Shown: positions 11,094 through 22,640 of the stretch, one piece after another
Layout of the letters: each line of letters opens with the position of its first letter
Numbering within the stretch: the stretch's first letter is position 1
Source of the DNA: Arabidopsis thaliana
Lineage: Eukaryota > Streptophyta > Magnoliopsida > Brassicales > Brassicaceae
Assembly: GCF_000001735.4 (NCBI RefSeq)
Contig: NC_003076.8
Span: 13,085,835-13,149,834, forward strand
DNA: 64,000 bases
Direction: 5' to 3'
Program-made: the position numbers and the translations under genes
The notes under the pieces: model-generated
Told to the model about the DNA's origin: nothing
What the model saw: the letters and a program-made list of their open reading frames with translations, nothing else
Databases searched by the model: none

Positions 11094-12098
11094 GAGAAAA
11101 TTACAACAATTACCACTTTTTCCAATTTTTATAAAATCTACCACATTTCTAATTTCCTTATAACTCCTACCACATTTATTATTGAATTACCAATTTATCC
11201 TCTCTATTTATCTTCTTATTTATCTCTCCTCTCTATTTATCTTTCTTCTCTATTTATTTTCCTTTTTATTTATCTCCATTCTCTCGAAACACGTGCTCTT
11301 TAACCAATAAACATTATATTTGAACAAATAACTTTTGTTTTTGTCTCGAAATCTTGTCCCCAATTGGAAATTCTCTGTTGCGTCTAAATCTTGTCCCCGA
11401 TTTCATCATCTTTCAAAATTATCATGAATCCCACATCTCATCCACTAATTGTTCTCATTTAAAGGTTTCAAATTTTATTTATATTTTTCACAATCTATTT
11501 TGGTACACAGATTAGTTGAGCATTATTGTCTTCACCGACCCAGACTATTGACTTTTTTCCTTCTATTGCAAAATAACAAAAAGATCCAGTTATAATATAT
11601 TTTATCTTGTCTATCATTCGATCTGAATTTATCCCCGATCTAATTCTATCACTCATTCGATATGAACTTGTCCCCGATATAACATATTATTAAAATAAGA
11701 TTATATGCAATTGTAAACGTTTAGGTGAAGACAATAACGTTCAACTAATCTGTGGACCAAAATAGATGGCGAAAAATCTAAATGAAATTTAAAATCCTTA
11801 AATGAGAACAATTGGTGGACAAGATGTGAGATTCATAATAATATAGCAAGATGATGAAATCGAGGACAAGACGTAGACGCAACAGAGAATTTCTAATCGG
11901 GGACAAGATCTGGAGACAAAAACAAAAGTCTGTCACCAATTGTCCTTTATCTAACACATCAGTCTGTCACCATCAAGAGCAATTTCGTCCACAACTGTGC
12001 ATGTGACAATGAAATGTGGTAGATTCTGTAAGGCTGAGTGAAATGTGGTATAAATTGTAAGACATATTGCAAAAAGTGGTAGATTTTGTAAGATTCCC
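11094..12098. mobile_element. Non-autonomous Mutator-type foldback element
   Basis: About 1.0 kb with long inverted arms. The ends (GAGAAAATTACAACAATTAC left, GGGAATCTTACAAAATCTAC read from the right) both run into ACCACTTTTT and CTACCACATTTC. An inner pair of roughly 200-bp arms (about 11340-11560 and 11720-11930) is also inverted, sharing TTGTCCCC and ATTAGTTGA. The flanking 9-mers TTTTATAAA (11085-11093) and TTATATAAA (12099-12107) match at 8 of 9 positions, as expected for a Mutator 9-bp target duplication. No transposase is encoded. Confidence 0.75.
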
Positions 12099-12419
12099 TT
12101 ATATAAAGTGGGGAGAAAGAAAAGTGAATGAAGAGAGAGAAAAAGTAAAGGTTGCTAACCATAGTTAGTTTGGATTGGTTAGGTTGGATTGAGGGTGTAG
12201 TGATAAAAAAAACTTAGAAAAGTGCCAAATAGTACTCCATAACCAAATTAAGTTTCAAAAAAATGCCCATAGCATAATATTTCCTTATATATATATGAAA
12301 GTATTATATTTTTTTTGCAAATTTAGATGAAAAACTTAGTACATGATCCAAAAAGTATTGGATAAATATTCTAAACATATTTATGTACTATTTGATCTGT
12401 AAAAGTTAAATGGTGGTGA

Positions 12420-12890
12420 AGGTATATTTTCCTAACAAATTAGTATTATGATTTTCTTATTATATAAGTGTCTCTCTTTAACAAACTTTCCTAAGTTGAG
12501 TAGCGAAATCATTTTTCCATCTTTGACTTCGTCTTCTTTGTTGTTCTTTTCAAGATTCTTTGTTACTAACATAGTATCAAAGCTTTAAGCTTTTCCGATG
12601 GTGACTACTCGTCGAATTGGTCGTCGTGTTACTTAAGCTACTTCTTCGGTTTGTCGTACAACTATTCGCGATGATTCTTCACCAGAAGCTCCGACTTCAC
12701 ATGTTCATCAGAATCATATTCTCTGATTCTAACCAAATCGCCGGTTATCATCTATACGTTCATCATGATCTAAATAAGTTAACATTTTTTTTTTTCTCTT
12801 CCTATTTTTTTATTGGGAAAGTTATCCTTTTTGACACAATTTACAAAAATGGAAAAGTCTTGAAAAAAATAAAACAAAATCATTAAGACC
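12420..12890 (+). pseudogene. Ty1/copia relic: LTR end, primer site, gag start
   Basis: The LTR-like end (TACTAACA) is followed at about 12570 by TAGTATCAAAGC, a decayed primer site, and at 12598 by an ATG opening MVTTRRIGRR, resembling the start of Arabidopsis copia gag proteins. A stop follows within 12 codons and another frame takes over. There is no matching second LTR. Confidence 0.45.
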
Positions 12891-12899
12891 TAGTCAAGT

Positions 12900-13737
12900 C
12901 TCCCTTCTATTTATCTAGAGTAAAATTTGCCTAGTTTGTTGATAAGGTTCTTCGATTAGTCTCACTTCATCTTAATAAACAGATCGACGCCGTCACTCTG
13001 CAAACAATCTTCATCGCCGAATCACTTGCCTACAGGTATGACTTTGTGCTTGAGTACTTTAGTAATCACGATTAATTATATCTCTTTGTAGAAGTTAACT
13101 AATTCCCGATTATAAATTAGATTTACTGATTCTTAGATATTTATAAGATTTATTTGCTATTATCACAGCAATGATTGATTAACTAAGATATTTGTGATCT
13201 TCTAGTTGGTGCATGCATATTTTCAACAAGGATCTTCTTATTAAATTCATATTATAACGTTACATATACTTTTCAGAATAATATTATAATTATTGTAAAA
13301 TTTTGTTTTCTTAATACATTAATATATTTGAACTTAATAATCATCACTTCAAATACTTTTCAGGTAGCTATGATGATAAAATTGATGAGTGAGCAATGTA
13401 CACGTTGGGAATGCATCCAACACGCATCAAGATCAGACCAATATTGCAGCGAGAGATGCCTACTAATAGTTACTAGTCTTTCAGAATACAACAAATACTG
13501 AATTTTGACACCAACTCATATATTGTTCACTTACAGAACATTATGCTGTCAAAATTCTGACCTTGTTAAAGGTTAAAAAGAATTGCGAAGTTTCTCACTT
13601 CTCTCAAAAAAAAAATTTAAATCCATGCTAGGAAATCAAGTATAGTCTATATTTACTTTATCAGTTTTATCTCCCATCCTATATAATGTTATTGTATATC
13701 AGTATATATATTTAGTGACTTTTGAGTTTCATTGCAG
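12900..13737. other. Possible 5' exons and introns of the next gene
   Basis: Contains exon-like GC-richer patches ending in donors (CTACAG|GTATGA near 13036) and an ATG at 13371 after an acceptor (TTTTCAG near 13363). I cannot link them to the downstream frame with confidence. Confidence 0.3.
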
Positions 13738-15386
13738 ATATGTTCCTCGATTTTTATCATGGAATGCCAAACAACTGGGTGTTCAGTGGCTCATATCATA
13801 TTCCTGTAAGCTTAGATTTCAAGTGGATAGAAATTCGTAGCGAAAGGATGGATGAAGTGTGGATATCAGGTCGTAGCGAGAAGATTAATGAAGTGAGACA
13901 TTGCGTTTTCAAGCCTTTTTCTACAGAAGTTAATAAATGGGAACCCCACCAGTTTTCAAGTCCAGATGTTATGGAAAAAGCCGTCTCTGTGATGCGTTGC
14001 CTCAAGATTAACGAACTTGTCAGGAAAAAAATGTCCTAAAAGGGCGAGTGAAACTGTCAGAACAAGAAAATGTCCTAAGAGGGCGAGTGAAATTGATGCA
14101 CCATTATCAGGTACTAACGCCTAACTCATATCTATCTATATGTCTTCATATTTTCTTTTTTGTTGTACGCACCATCATAATGATGTATGTAATGCATTGA
14201 AGATAAATCAAAGAAGACTAATAAAAAACACGTCAAAACAAGAAAATGGCCTCACAAAGAGAGACTAATCGAAGAATCTTTATCAGGTACTCATGTATCG
14301 TTCATTCATATTGATACGAGACTATGGTTAGGTTGATTAGTCCACGGTTAGGACAGTTAAATTAATTAGTTTATGTAGTTTACTTTATGAGTTTGATTTT
14401 CATAATTTCCTTTCTACGTTAAAGTGCTTTCTTTTTACGTTTAGGTTAGAATCTAAGTTGTATCATGGCCTATATAAATATAGGTCTTTATACTAATTAA
14501 TGAATAGCTAAGCTCCAACCATTAACCTAATTCTCTAAAATAGAGTTGGGTTAAAGGGAAGCTTTTGCTTAAAATTTTTGGTTCATAACACATATGTCAT
14601 GTTGCTGTCTCTTTTTTTTTTTTTTATAACTATTATACTAGCTAACTCTAAAATTTTCGTTCTTCTGAAAACTAAGCAGCAGAGCATAAACAAACTGATT
14701 GCTTCATAAGATTATACTCGGAAATGGAAAGTTTGGAAAGGTATTATATGTCTTCTCAATTTTGCTCATACTATATACCTAAAATCTTTGTTATGATATG
14801 ATAAGATGATATGGGACTCAATTTAAAGTCATAGGGCCGTTGCGTTGTTCGCGTCGGCTCATCAGAACATCGATAAGAAGAATAGCTTTGCATTTGTATC
14901 TGAGGAGATACGACGACAGATGGAGAATATCAAATCACATATCCTAACAAACGGGCAAGTTTCTTTATTAGATCACACATAGGTTTTTATCATTCCTGTA
15001 TATGTATATTATACGATGTTATTAATTATTGTAAAGGAAAGTGTAATAATCCAGCCAAATATACGAGAGAACATGTAGAAACGGGAAGTTTTTTTGAAAG
15101 GTATGTATGTTTTTGATATAAAACTCGTATGAACCGGTTTTGGCCTTATAAACTTTCTTCTTTTCTAAAATAGAATTAATCATGAATTGTCAGGGCTGTA
15201 GCATTGTTCTCGTTGGCTCGTAGAAACATTGAGAATAGAATGAAATCTGGAGCAGAGATGAAGAATTCCTCAGAAATCGTAGCATGTGTATCCTCCAAGG
15301 AGATACATAAAGAGATGGAGAATATTAAGTCCCATATCATTACAAATAGCAACCATATAAAGGTTAAGCTTGAGAAAGACTTTTAG
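13738..15386 (+). CDS. Unrecognised multi-exon gene with duplicated 3' exons
   Basis: Six exons fit GT-AG rules and a common frame: 13738-14110, 14203-14286, 14680-14740, 14835 to about 14954, about 15041-15099 and 15194-15386 (stop TAG). The fourth intron would use a GC donor (GG|GCAAGT). The first exon encodes FLDFYHGMPNNW and a Trp/Glu-rich stretch, then a basic motif CPKRASE twice (39-bp repeat). Exons 3-4 and 5-6 are a duplicated module: each pair ends one exon in ER and opens the next with AVALF, and both reach MENIKSHI. A run of seven A at 14025-14031 puts the first exon one base out of frame, so this allele may be a pseudogene. The second intron holds a solo LTR. I do not recognise the family; GMPNNW faintly recalls the end of a SANTA domain but this is not evidence enough. 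Confidence 0.45.
14312..14590. mobile_element. Solo LTR, 279 bp, TSD CATAT
   Basis: TGATACGAG ... TTCATAACA is bounded by perfect 5-bp direct repeats CATAT at 14307-14311 and 14591-14595. It contains a TATA-like CCTATATAAATA near 14488 and an AATGAA signal. TG...CA ends, a TATA box and a 5-bp TSD make this a solo LTR, probably copia. It lies in an intron of the surrounding gene. Confidence 0.85.
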
Positions 15387-16550
15387 TATGTTATGTTACA
15401 CCCTGACCTTTTATGTATTGATTTCTTGGGTCTTGTCCATACCTATGTTTTTTTTTAATATCAAATTAAAACTGAGTTTATCATTTATTGCCTAAAAAGC
15501 CGAGTAAAAGAACTTGGGATCGTCGATCTCTTCCTTCAAAATTTGGATGAGTCGGTCCATGGTCTGAAAACACTTTCTAATGTCGAATTCTAAAAACAAT
15601 CGAGAGGTTCCCCACTCTTCCTTGATCCGTCGTAGGAACGAGTGGGAGGCCTGACTAATGCTAATATGTATCGCTTGTCCAAAGCCACAAACTTATTAAC
15701 CAATTAGCAAACTGGGTGTTGGTCATTTTGGAACATGATTATCATCCTTTATTGATCTTAAAATATGTAAAACATTTCATTTTGTTAACATAAAACATTT
15801 TAAAATAAAAGTAAAATATTATTAAAAATTAAAAAGGAATATAAATGAAAATGAATTACAGGAAAATGTAAAATTAATAAAAGAGTAGTCTTGAAAGAGA
15901 ATTCATAGCAATTTCTATAGAATAAAACGTAGAACTCATATTTAACTGGAGTGAAATATAGAAAAACAAAAACTAATAAATCCAAAAATATTTTTGTGAA
16001 ACCTTATAAAGATGAAACATTAGTAAAATCTAGCACCAGAATTTAAATTGATGAGTGAAATGAAAATTAATAAAAAATATAGAAATTGTCTTTGAGGTTT
16101 TAAAAAAATAACTTTAGATAAAAATTCATATGATTTTTTAGAAAAATAAATATAATCTGTCACTTACAAAATAAAATAATTTTGAACTATTATGTATGAG
16201 TTTATATCAATAATTTATTTTGTAATTTACCTTATTGTAAAAGTAATATATCTTATTTTTATTAATATAAGATATCAAATCATAAAAGCTTTTAAAATAT
16301 TTTTTAGTCATCTACATATATTAAAACAAAAAATACTTTATAAAAAATAAATAAAAATTGAGCCACGTAACTCGGACTATTATCTAGTAACCAATGGAAA
16401 AAGGCAAATATATTGAACGTATCAAAACTTTATATCATCGATTGAGATAATAGATCTGTTTTATTATTCTTGGGATACGTAGTATTTAAGAATTGCACAA
16501 ATACGATCCTTTGATTTACAAAGCAACCCCTAGAAATTATTTTATTCGAT
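15387..16550. other. Intergenic, strongly AT-rich
   Basis: Nothing coding seen. 15500-15680 is GC-richer (ends near GAACGAGTGGGAGGCCTGAC) and may be a gene or transposon scrap; 15740-16370 is nearly pure A/T. Confidence 0.5.
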
Positions 16551-16599
16551 AAAGTGGAGTTTTTCTTTACTTTATTCCACAACAGACCCAACCCTAATT

Positions 16600-17843
16600 C
16601 GTTTCATTCTCTCGTTTCTTCCCCAAAATTCTCAACTTCTCGCGCTCCTAACCCTAGCCTTCCCAATTTCCTCATCTTCTAGATCCGCTTTTGTGATTTG
16701 GTAAATCTCTTCTCTCCCTCACTTCTAATTTCGTTACAGGGCAATGTTTTTTACTTTTGATCAGCCAATTTCAAAATCCTCGTTTGTTTTTCAGAAATTT
16801 CTAGGGTTTTTTTTTGGTGTGTGTTTTATGGATTGTTGCTATGATTTAGCTGAATTTTGTTGAATTAAACTGTTTTCTTTTGCTGTTTAGTTCTATTCAA
16901 AGTTTTGTACTTTGTGGTGAAGACCCAATTTTGTTGTTTCTGAGTCCTAATTCAAAGACTGGAACTTTAACTCTTTAGTAAATGTCTCTTTGTGAGTAAG
17001 GCATTTAGCTTTCTCTCCTCTATATATAAAGGTGAGATTTTGATGAGTTCTTGAGTGAAGGAAGAGTTAAAAATGTAGGGTATTATCTAGAGTGTGCTAA
17101 TCTGGTATCAGAGTTTGTGTGGGATTGATTTGTACAGACTATTGCTTTTGAAATTCCAAGATACTCAGTTTGTTTTCCCTCTCTTAGTGTGTATGGAATT
17201 GTTGCTATGATTTTAGAGGATTACAGAAGTTACTTGGTTTGGTAGCTGACTTTTGTGAGATTCAACTATTTCCTTGTGTTCTTTTGCTCTTTTGTTTTGC
17301 TTAGTTCTACCAAAGTTTTATCCTTTATGGTGCAGCTAGCCTATTCAAAGACTAAAACTTAAACCCTTTAGTAAATGAGCAACTCTTTGTGATTAAAACA
17401 TTCAAGCTTCTCTAATCTACTAAAAAGGAGAGATTTTGATGAAATTTTGGTTAATGAAGAGCAAAAATATGCATTTTAGTTGCGGCCATTGTGCTTATCT
17501 GGTGTCAGAACTCAGAATTTGTGTGGGTTTGATTATATGCTAGCTACATTTGGCTTTTGCGGTGATTTGCTATTCTACGTGTGTTCTCTATACGTTATCA
17601 AGTCTCAGTTTAGTTCAAACTGATTGTGAATTCTTACAGTTATATGCGCTTTTTGTTTATATTTAAACATTTGCACGCTTGACATTTACTAAAATGAACT
17701 TATTGTCCTATCCCGGTTTGCTAGACTGACCCTTTTACCGGCTATGGTTGTAGTTTAGGCGTATTACTTAAGACGATACAATTTGCTTGTGTATCTGATG
17801 TAACTTTTTTCTTCCGTTTCGAGTTCCTCAGGTTTCTGTGGGT
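16600..17843 (+). promoter_or_regulatory. 5' leader of MUG8 with a 1.1-kb intron
   Basis: A pyrimidine-rich leader exon near 16610-16699 ends at a donor (TTTG|GTAAATC). The acceptor TTCCTCAG ends at 17831, 12 bp before the ATG. Inside the intron a stretch is duplicated in diverged form (about 16830-17170 against 17198-17570; shared ATTGTTGCTATGATTT, TTGCTTAGTTCTA-like, TTTAGTAAATG, GAGATTTTGATGA, CAGA..TTTGTGTGGG). Confidence 0.55.
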
Positions 17844-20800
17844 ATGGGAAAAGGTAAGCTTATATTGATTTGTCAATCTGGCGGAAAATTTGTGACTGAT
17901 GATGATGGGACAATGACATACACTGGGGGAGAGGCAGAAGCGATAGATATTAATCATGAAACTACGTTTGATGATTTTAAGCTAAAACTGGCAAAACTCT
18001 TGAACTTGGCGTATAGTTCTTTGTCCCTCAAGTATTTTCTTCCGGGAAACAGAAGAACCCTTATCACCATGAAACAAGAGAAGGACATGAAAAGGATGTA
18101 TGATTTCCATCTGAGCTCAGTCACAGCAGAAGTTTTTATTACAGGACAATATGGCTTCCAGTCTGAAGCAGTTTTGTCACCTGGTACCAGGTATTCCCTC
18201 TTATTTAACCATGTTTCTTGCAGGAATTTTTTTTCTTTATATCGATTTCGTAGCTTTCTCTTTTACTTTAATCTAAGTCTTCCAGAGAATGTAGTAGATG
18301 TATCAGTTTTGCATCATTTAAGAAATAATAATGTGATGATAACTGATAATTTATTATCCCATTTGTTTGAGAGCTGAGTGAATTTTAACGACTGCCTGTT
18401 TTGCTCACGTCTCTGAAATGCTTGAGATTTTTTTTTCACATACAAATCTTTTTTACATCAAACTTCATTTACTTCAAAATTGATATATACCATTAACAAG
18501 AGAACATTTTCAGTGTTATTGGTTTTTGATGTCTAGTTGTCTACACAAAACCAAAATGTTCATTACAATGACATTCTCCTATAGATAAATTAGGTGCTCT
18601 GTTAAAAGGGTTCGTTGATTTGTGTGGTTTAAAGGCAGTCGTTGATACATAAACTTTGGGCTAATTTAGTTTTTTTTGTGTTATCGCTTTTGATCCAATG
18701 GAGGAGACTCAGACATTCTGCTCTACAGAAATAAAGATCTTAATGTCAGTAGCAATATATAGTTCTACTGGGCTTGTGATCATGGTTGCGTAATCTATTT
18801 CTGTTTTTAATTGCAGGTCTTATAATATAGCAATCGGGACGGAGACGACACCGGTGGCATATGGGAATGTAGCCAATGTACCCATCCAAGTTATCACAGG
18901 AACTCCTGAAGAAAATAACCTCGCTGATATTAATTTGAGTTCTAGAAAGGTCGCCCCCAGAGTTACATCTGAATCCAGTGGCCTTATTGATATTCCCGTA
19001 ACAATATCCACCATTCCGGTGGGACCAGCCAAATCAACCTCAAAAAAATTCAAGACAAAAGGGAAGAATAGTCTTGTTTCTAATATCACCAATCTGACTC
19101 CCAAAAGTTTGAAACAAACATTCATAGGTAGTAATCCTGGTAGCAAAAGCTCCCCTCCAACTTCTCTGAGTGTTGTGTGTGGTGTGACTACCAGTTCCCC
19201 TAGAAGTGTTAGTAAACGAAGACGTGTGATGGAAGAACCCATCATTTTACTCCAGGATGAAAATGTCACGGATACAAGGAGAAGATCCTTAAGAAATAGG
19301 GGAGAAATTCGAAAGCCTGTAATAGAAACTGATGATGACGACGTTGATGCTGATGAAGTTGATAGTGACGAAGATGATAGTGATGACGTTGATGCTGACA
19401 ATGTTGAGGATGATGATGACAAGGACTATGTGCAGGATATAGAGACCTATTACCCTGAAACTGAGGATCTTGACTATGAACGTGAGATAAATTATTCTAT
19501 CTCTGAAGCTAACGATGGTTCTGTAGAGAGCTTGGTAGCCTCATGGAAACGTTGCATTACTGGTGTGGGTCAGGGATTTGAAAGTGTTGTTGAATTTCGT
19601 GATGCACTGCAGAAATATGCAGTTGCTTGTCGTTTTGGGTACAGATTAAGGAAGAATGAATCAAATCGTGCATGTGGTGTTTGTTTAGTTGGAGGTTGTC
19701 CTTGGAAGATTTATGCATCATGGGTACCATCTGAAAGTGTGTTTAGGATAAAAAAGTTTAATAGAAGGCATACGTGTGGGGGAGAATCTTGGAAATCTGC
19801 TCATCCCAAAAAGAACTGGGTAGTGGGTATCATCAAGGAGAGGTTGCAGGAGAACCCAAATCAGAAGACTAAGAACATTGCTGACTCTTTTTTTCAAGAT
19901 TTTGGTATTGAGCTCAGTTATTGCACTATAAGACGAGGCATTGATGAAGCTAAAGGAGGACTTCATACATCATTCAAAGAGGCATATAAGTATTTGCCTC
20001 ATTTTGTGAATAAGGTAGTTGAGGCAAACCCTGGAAGTATGGTGAATCTGGTGGTTGGTGAGGACAGAAGATTTCAGCGGCTTTTTCTGTCTTTCCAATC
20101 TTGTATACATGGCTTTCAAACTGGTTGCCGGCCGCTTCTTTTCCTTGATGCCATTCCATTTAAGTCTAGGTATCATGAGATTTTGTTAACAGCTTCTGCC
20201 TTGGATGGAGATGATTGCGTGCTTCCAGTGGCATTAGCCCTTGTCGATGTGGAAACTGATGAAACGTGGCGTTGGTTTCTGGAACAATTAAAGGTAGCTT
20301 TGTCCAGTTTACGGCCTCTTACCTTTGTCTCCGACCGAGAGAAAGGACTAGTGACTTCTGTGTTGGAGATTTTCGAGAATGCCCATCATGGTTATTCTAT
20401 TCATTACTTGATGGAGGATTTTATGAGAAGCCTGAGAGGTCCGTTTCTTGGAGATGGGAAACCATCGTTAACATACTATTTACTGGCTGCAGCACGTGCT
20501 GATCGACTTGATGGGTTTAAGGTTTACACTGAGCAAATAAGACGAGTGTCTCCTAGAGCTTATGATTGGGTAATGCAGATTGAATCAAAGCATTGGGCCT
20601 GTGCCTTGTTTGAAGGTGAACCGTACAGCCATATTACGTCAGATGTGGCAGAGATCTACTCGAAGTGGATTGAAGAAATTCAGGAAACTTCCATCGTCCA
20701 GAAACTTGTGGCATTTGTGAATAAAATTGTGGAGTTGGTAAACAGTAGCCAAGAGAAGTCAAAACCGTGGTTCAGCCAACTTGTGCCATCTAAGGAGGAA

Positions 20801-21256
20801 AGTCTAGTGGAAGAATGCAAGAAAGCAGGCTCGCTAAAAGTTTTCTTTTGTTCAGACACGCTTTTTGAGGTTCATGATGGGTCTGTTCAGCTTGTGGACA
20901 TCAGTAACCAAACCTGCAGCTGTTTCGGATGGAAGCCCACAGGCCTTCCTTGCCAGCACGCGATTGCTGTGTTAAACACAAAAGGAAGAAATCTGTATGA
21001 CTATTGTTCAAGTTTCTTTACGGTTGATAGTTACCGTTTAACGTATTCAGTAGCTCTAGGAGCAGTTGCGATTGATTTAGCTTTGGTGGAGAATGAAGGC
21101 AGCGGCAAGGAAGAGGATGAACAAGTACTTCCACCTCTATTTTCCCGAGTTCAGGGAGTGGAAAAGAGAATCAAAGACCGGAAAAGAGGACGATCTGTAT
21201 GCTGTACAAAGTGTGGAGGAGTAGGACATAACAAGGCTACTTGTAAGGATGATTGA
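17844..21256 (+). CDS. MUG8: MUSTANG-B domesticated Mutator-like transposase with PB1 domain
   Basis: Two coding exons, 17844-18190 and 18817-21256, give 928 residues with no stop. Order: PB1 domain (about 5-95, LILICQSGGKF, SLKYFLPG); basic Ser-rich linker; acidic Asp/Glu tract (about 287-320); MuDR-type Cys/His zinc domain (about 367-440, ends RRHTCGGE); MULE transposase core (about 550-625, FLDAIPFKS and SDREKGL); SWIM zinc finger (about 815-833, CSCFGW...LPCQHA); C-terminal CCHC knuckle (CTKCGGVGHNKATC). An N-terminal PB1 on a MULE core is diagnostic of the MUSTANG-B genes MUG5-8, host genes derived from transposons and needed for normal plant growth and reproduction. No inverted repeats flank it, as expected after domestication. 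Position next to PAP26 points to MUG8 (synteny from memory). It converges with PAP26. Confidence 0.88.
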
Positions 21257-22640
21257 TCATCGACAGCCTCCATCTTCTCACTACATTTGTACAGAGGTTT
21301 GTACTTTCCTTCATAGATTTTGTTGGAACCGCAATAACATTCAGGCAGTATCGCTCTCTCTCTATCTTTGTCTTAGTGTATAAATTAATAAACTCAGAAA
21401 GTGTTCTGCTTTGTGGTTAAGTATTGCTTTGGATACAATACTATTTTCTGGTCTTTCTAACAATCCTTTTTCCTTTCATCTCTCTGAATCAGTTTTGTGC
21501 AAAACCTCAGTCTCTAGCTAGCATCTGTTTTTGTACATTAGATTAATAGCAAAATGAATCAAGTAAAGAGTTGAGGTAAAGATGAGGTTACATGAATACT
21601 CATTACCCTCTTTGCTCTAGTTGTGACATTTGTGCACATAAATTGAAGCTCTGGATGAGCACAAATGTATATCGTTTTCAATTGAAGATCCATGGGCATA
21701 TCTTGAAGAGCTAGAAGATCTAAAGTCTATTTAAACCATTTGAAGCTCACACGTAGCAAACGTCATAACCTTAATACTCGGGCTCTGCCGACGAATACGA
21801 GACAGTTATAAGTTATTGCTTATCATTCTCGTGAAAATGGGTGACTCGCCATAAACACAACATACACACTTAAAGATGGTGATGTACCGGGACATGCAGC
21901 ATAAGATAAGTCACTATAAGAACAATATACACACTCAGCTTTTCAACATGGTACCTAAACCTAGGCAGCAATTGATGTATCAAAATATATGAAATGATGC
22001 TTTCCAATGTACTAAGTGCAACTCATCCATAAACTGTGATATTACATGAACCGCATATCATTACTCTTGACTCGTAATCGTCAGTGTCCTGGATCGGTGT
22101 ACAGAGAGCTAGTATCGGAGAAGAGGTAATAATTTTGTTCAATCCGTATTCCACAAAGCCTCTATCTTCCGAAGCAACTGGTCAAATAGCCTTCCCTAAC
22201 TTATAGGCACACCCCATCCCGTACTAAAGTGAAGAGCGAACAATCGACATATGATTGAACAAACCCAAACCATACAAGAGTCGATGTGAACTAGTCGACC
22301 CACTTTAGCTGGATCAGATGTTTGAAACCTCGCAAAGAGTTTTATTATATTTCTTTGGACAAATCTCCATGTAATAAACACAAATGGACTTCTCAATTCA
22401 CACCCATGTGAAACAATTCCTTAACACCGTTCTAAGGAATACATTATTCACCAAATCCATAATCCCAGAAGTAGACCTCACTTCATCAAAAGACTGATAA
22501 GAATACATAATTCCCTTCATATTCCAGATTGCTGAAAACTTAAGCGGGAAAGAGATTTAACATCAAATTAAGTAATAAGTTCCGAGTTAAAAGAATATCC
22601 TCACACACTTTGATACAAAGCATGAGGCAGACTTAGTGAA
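21257..22640. other. Convergent 3' region between MUG8 and PAP26
   Basis: 3' UTRs of both genes must lie here. No ORF, repeat or RNA gene recognised. Confidence 0.5.

Noticed and set aside
12617..12886. ORF of 89 residues as a gene
   Set aside because: It is one of several shifted frames within the copia gag relic.
13796..14005. Minus-strand ORF over the first exon of the unknown gene
   Set aside because: Antisense shadow without motifs.
18820..19422. 200-residue Ser-rich minus-strand ORF
   Set aside because: It is the antisense shadow of the acidic Asp-coding tract and flanks of MUG8.
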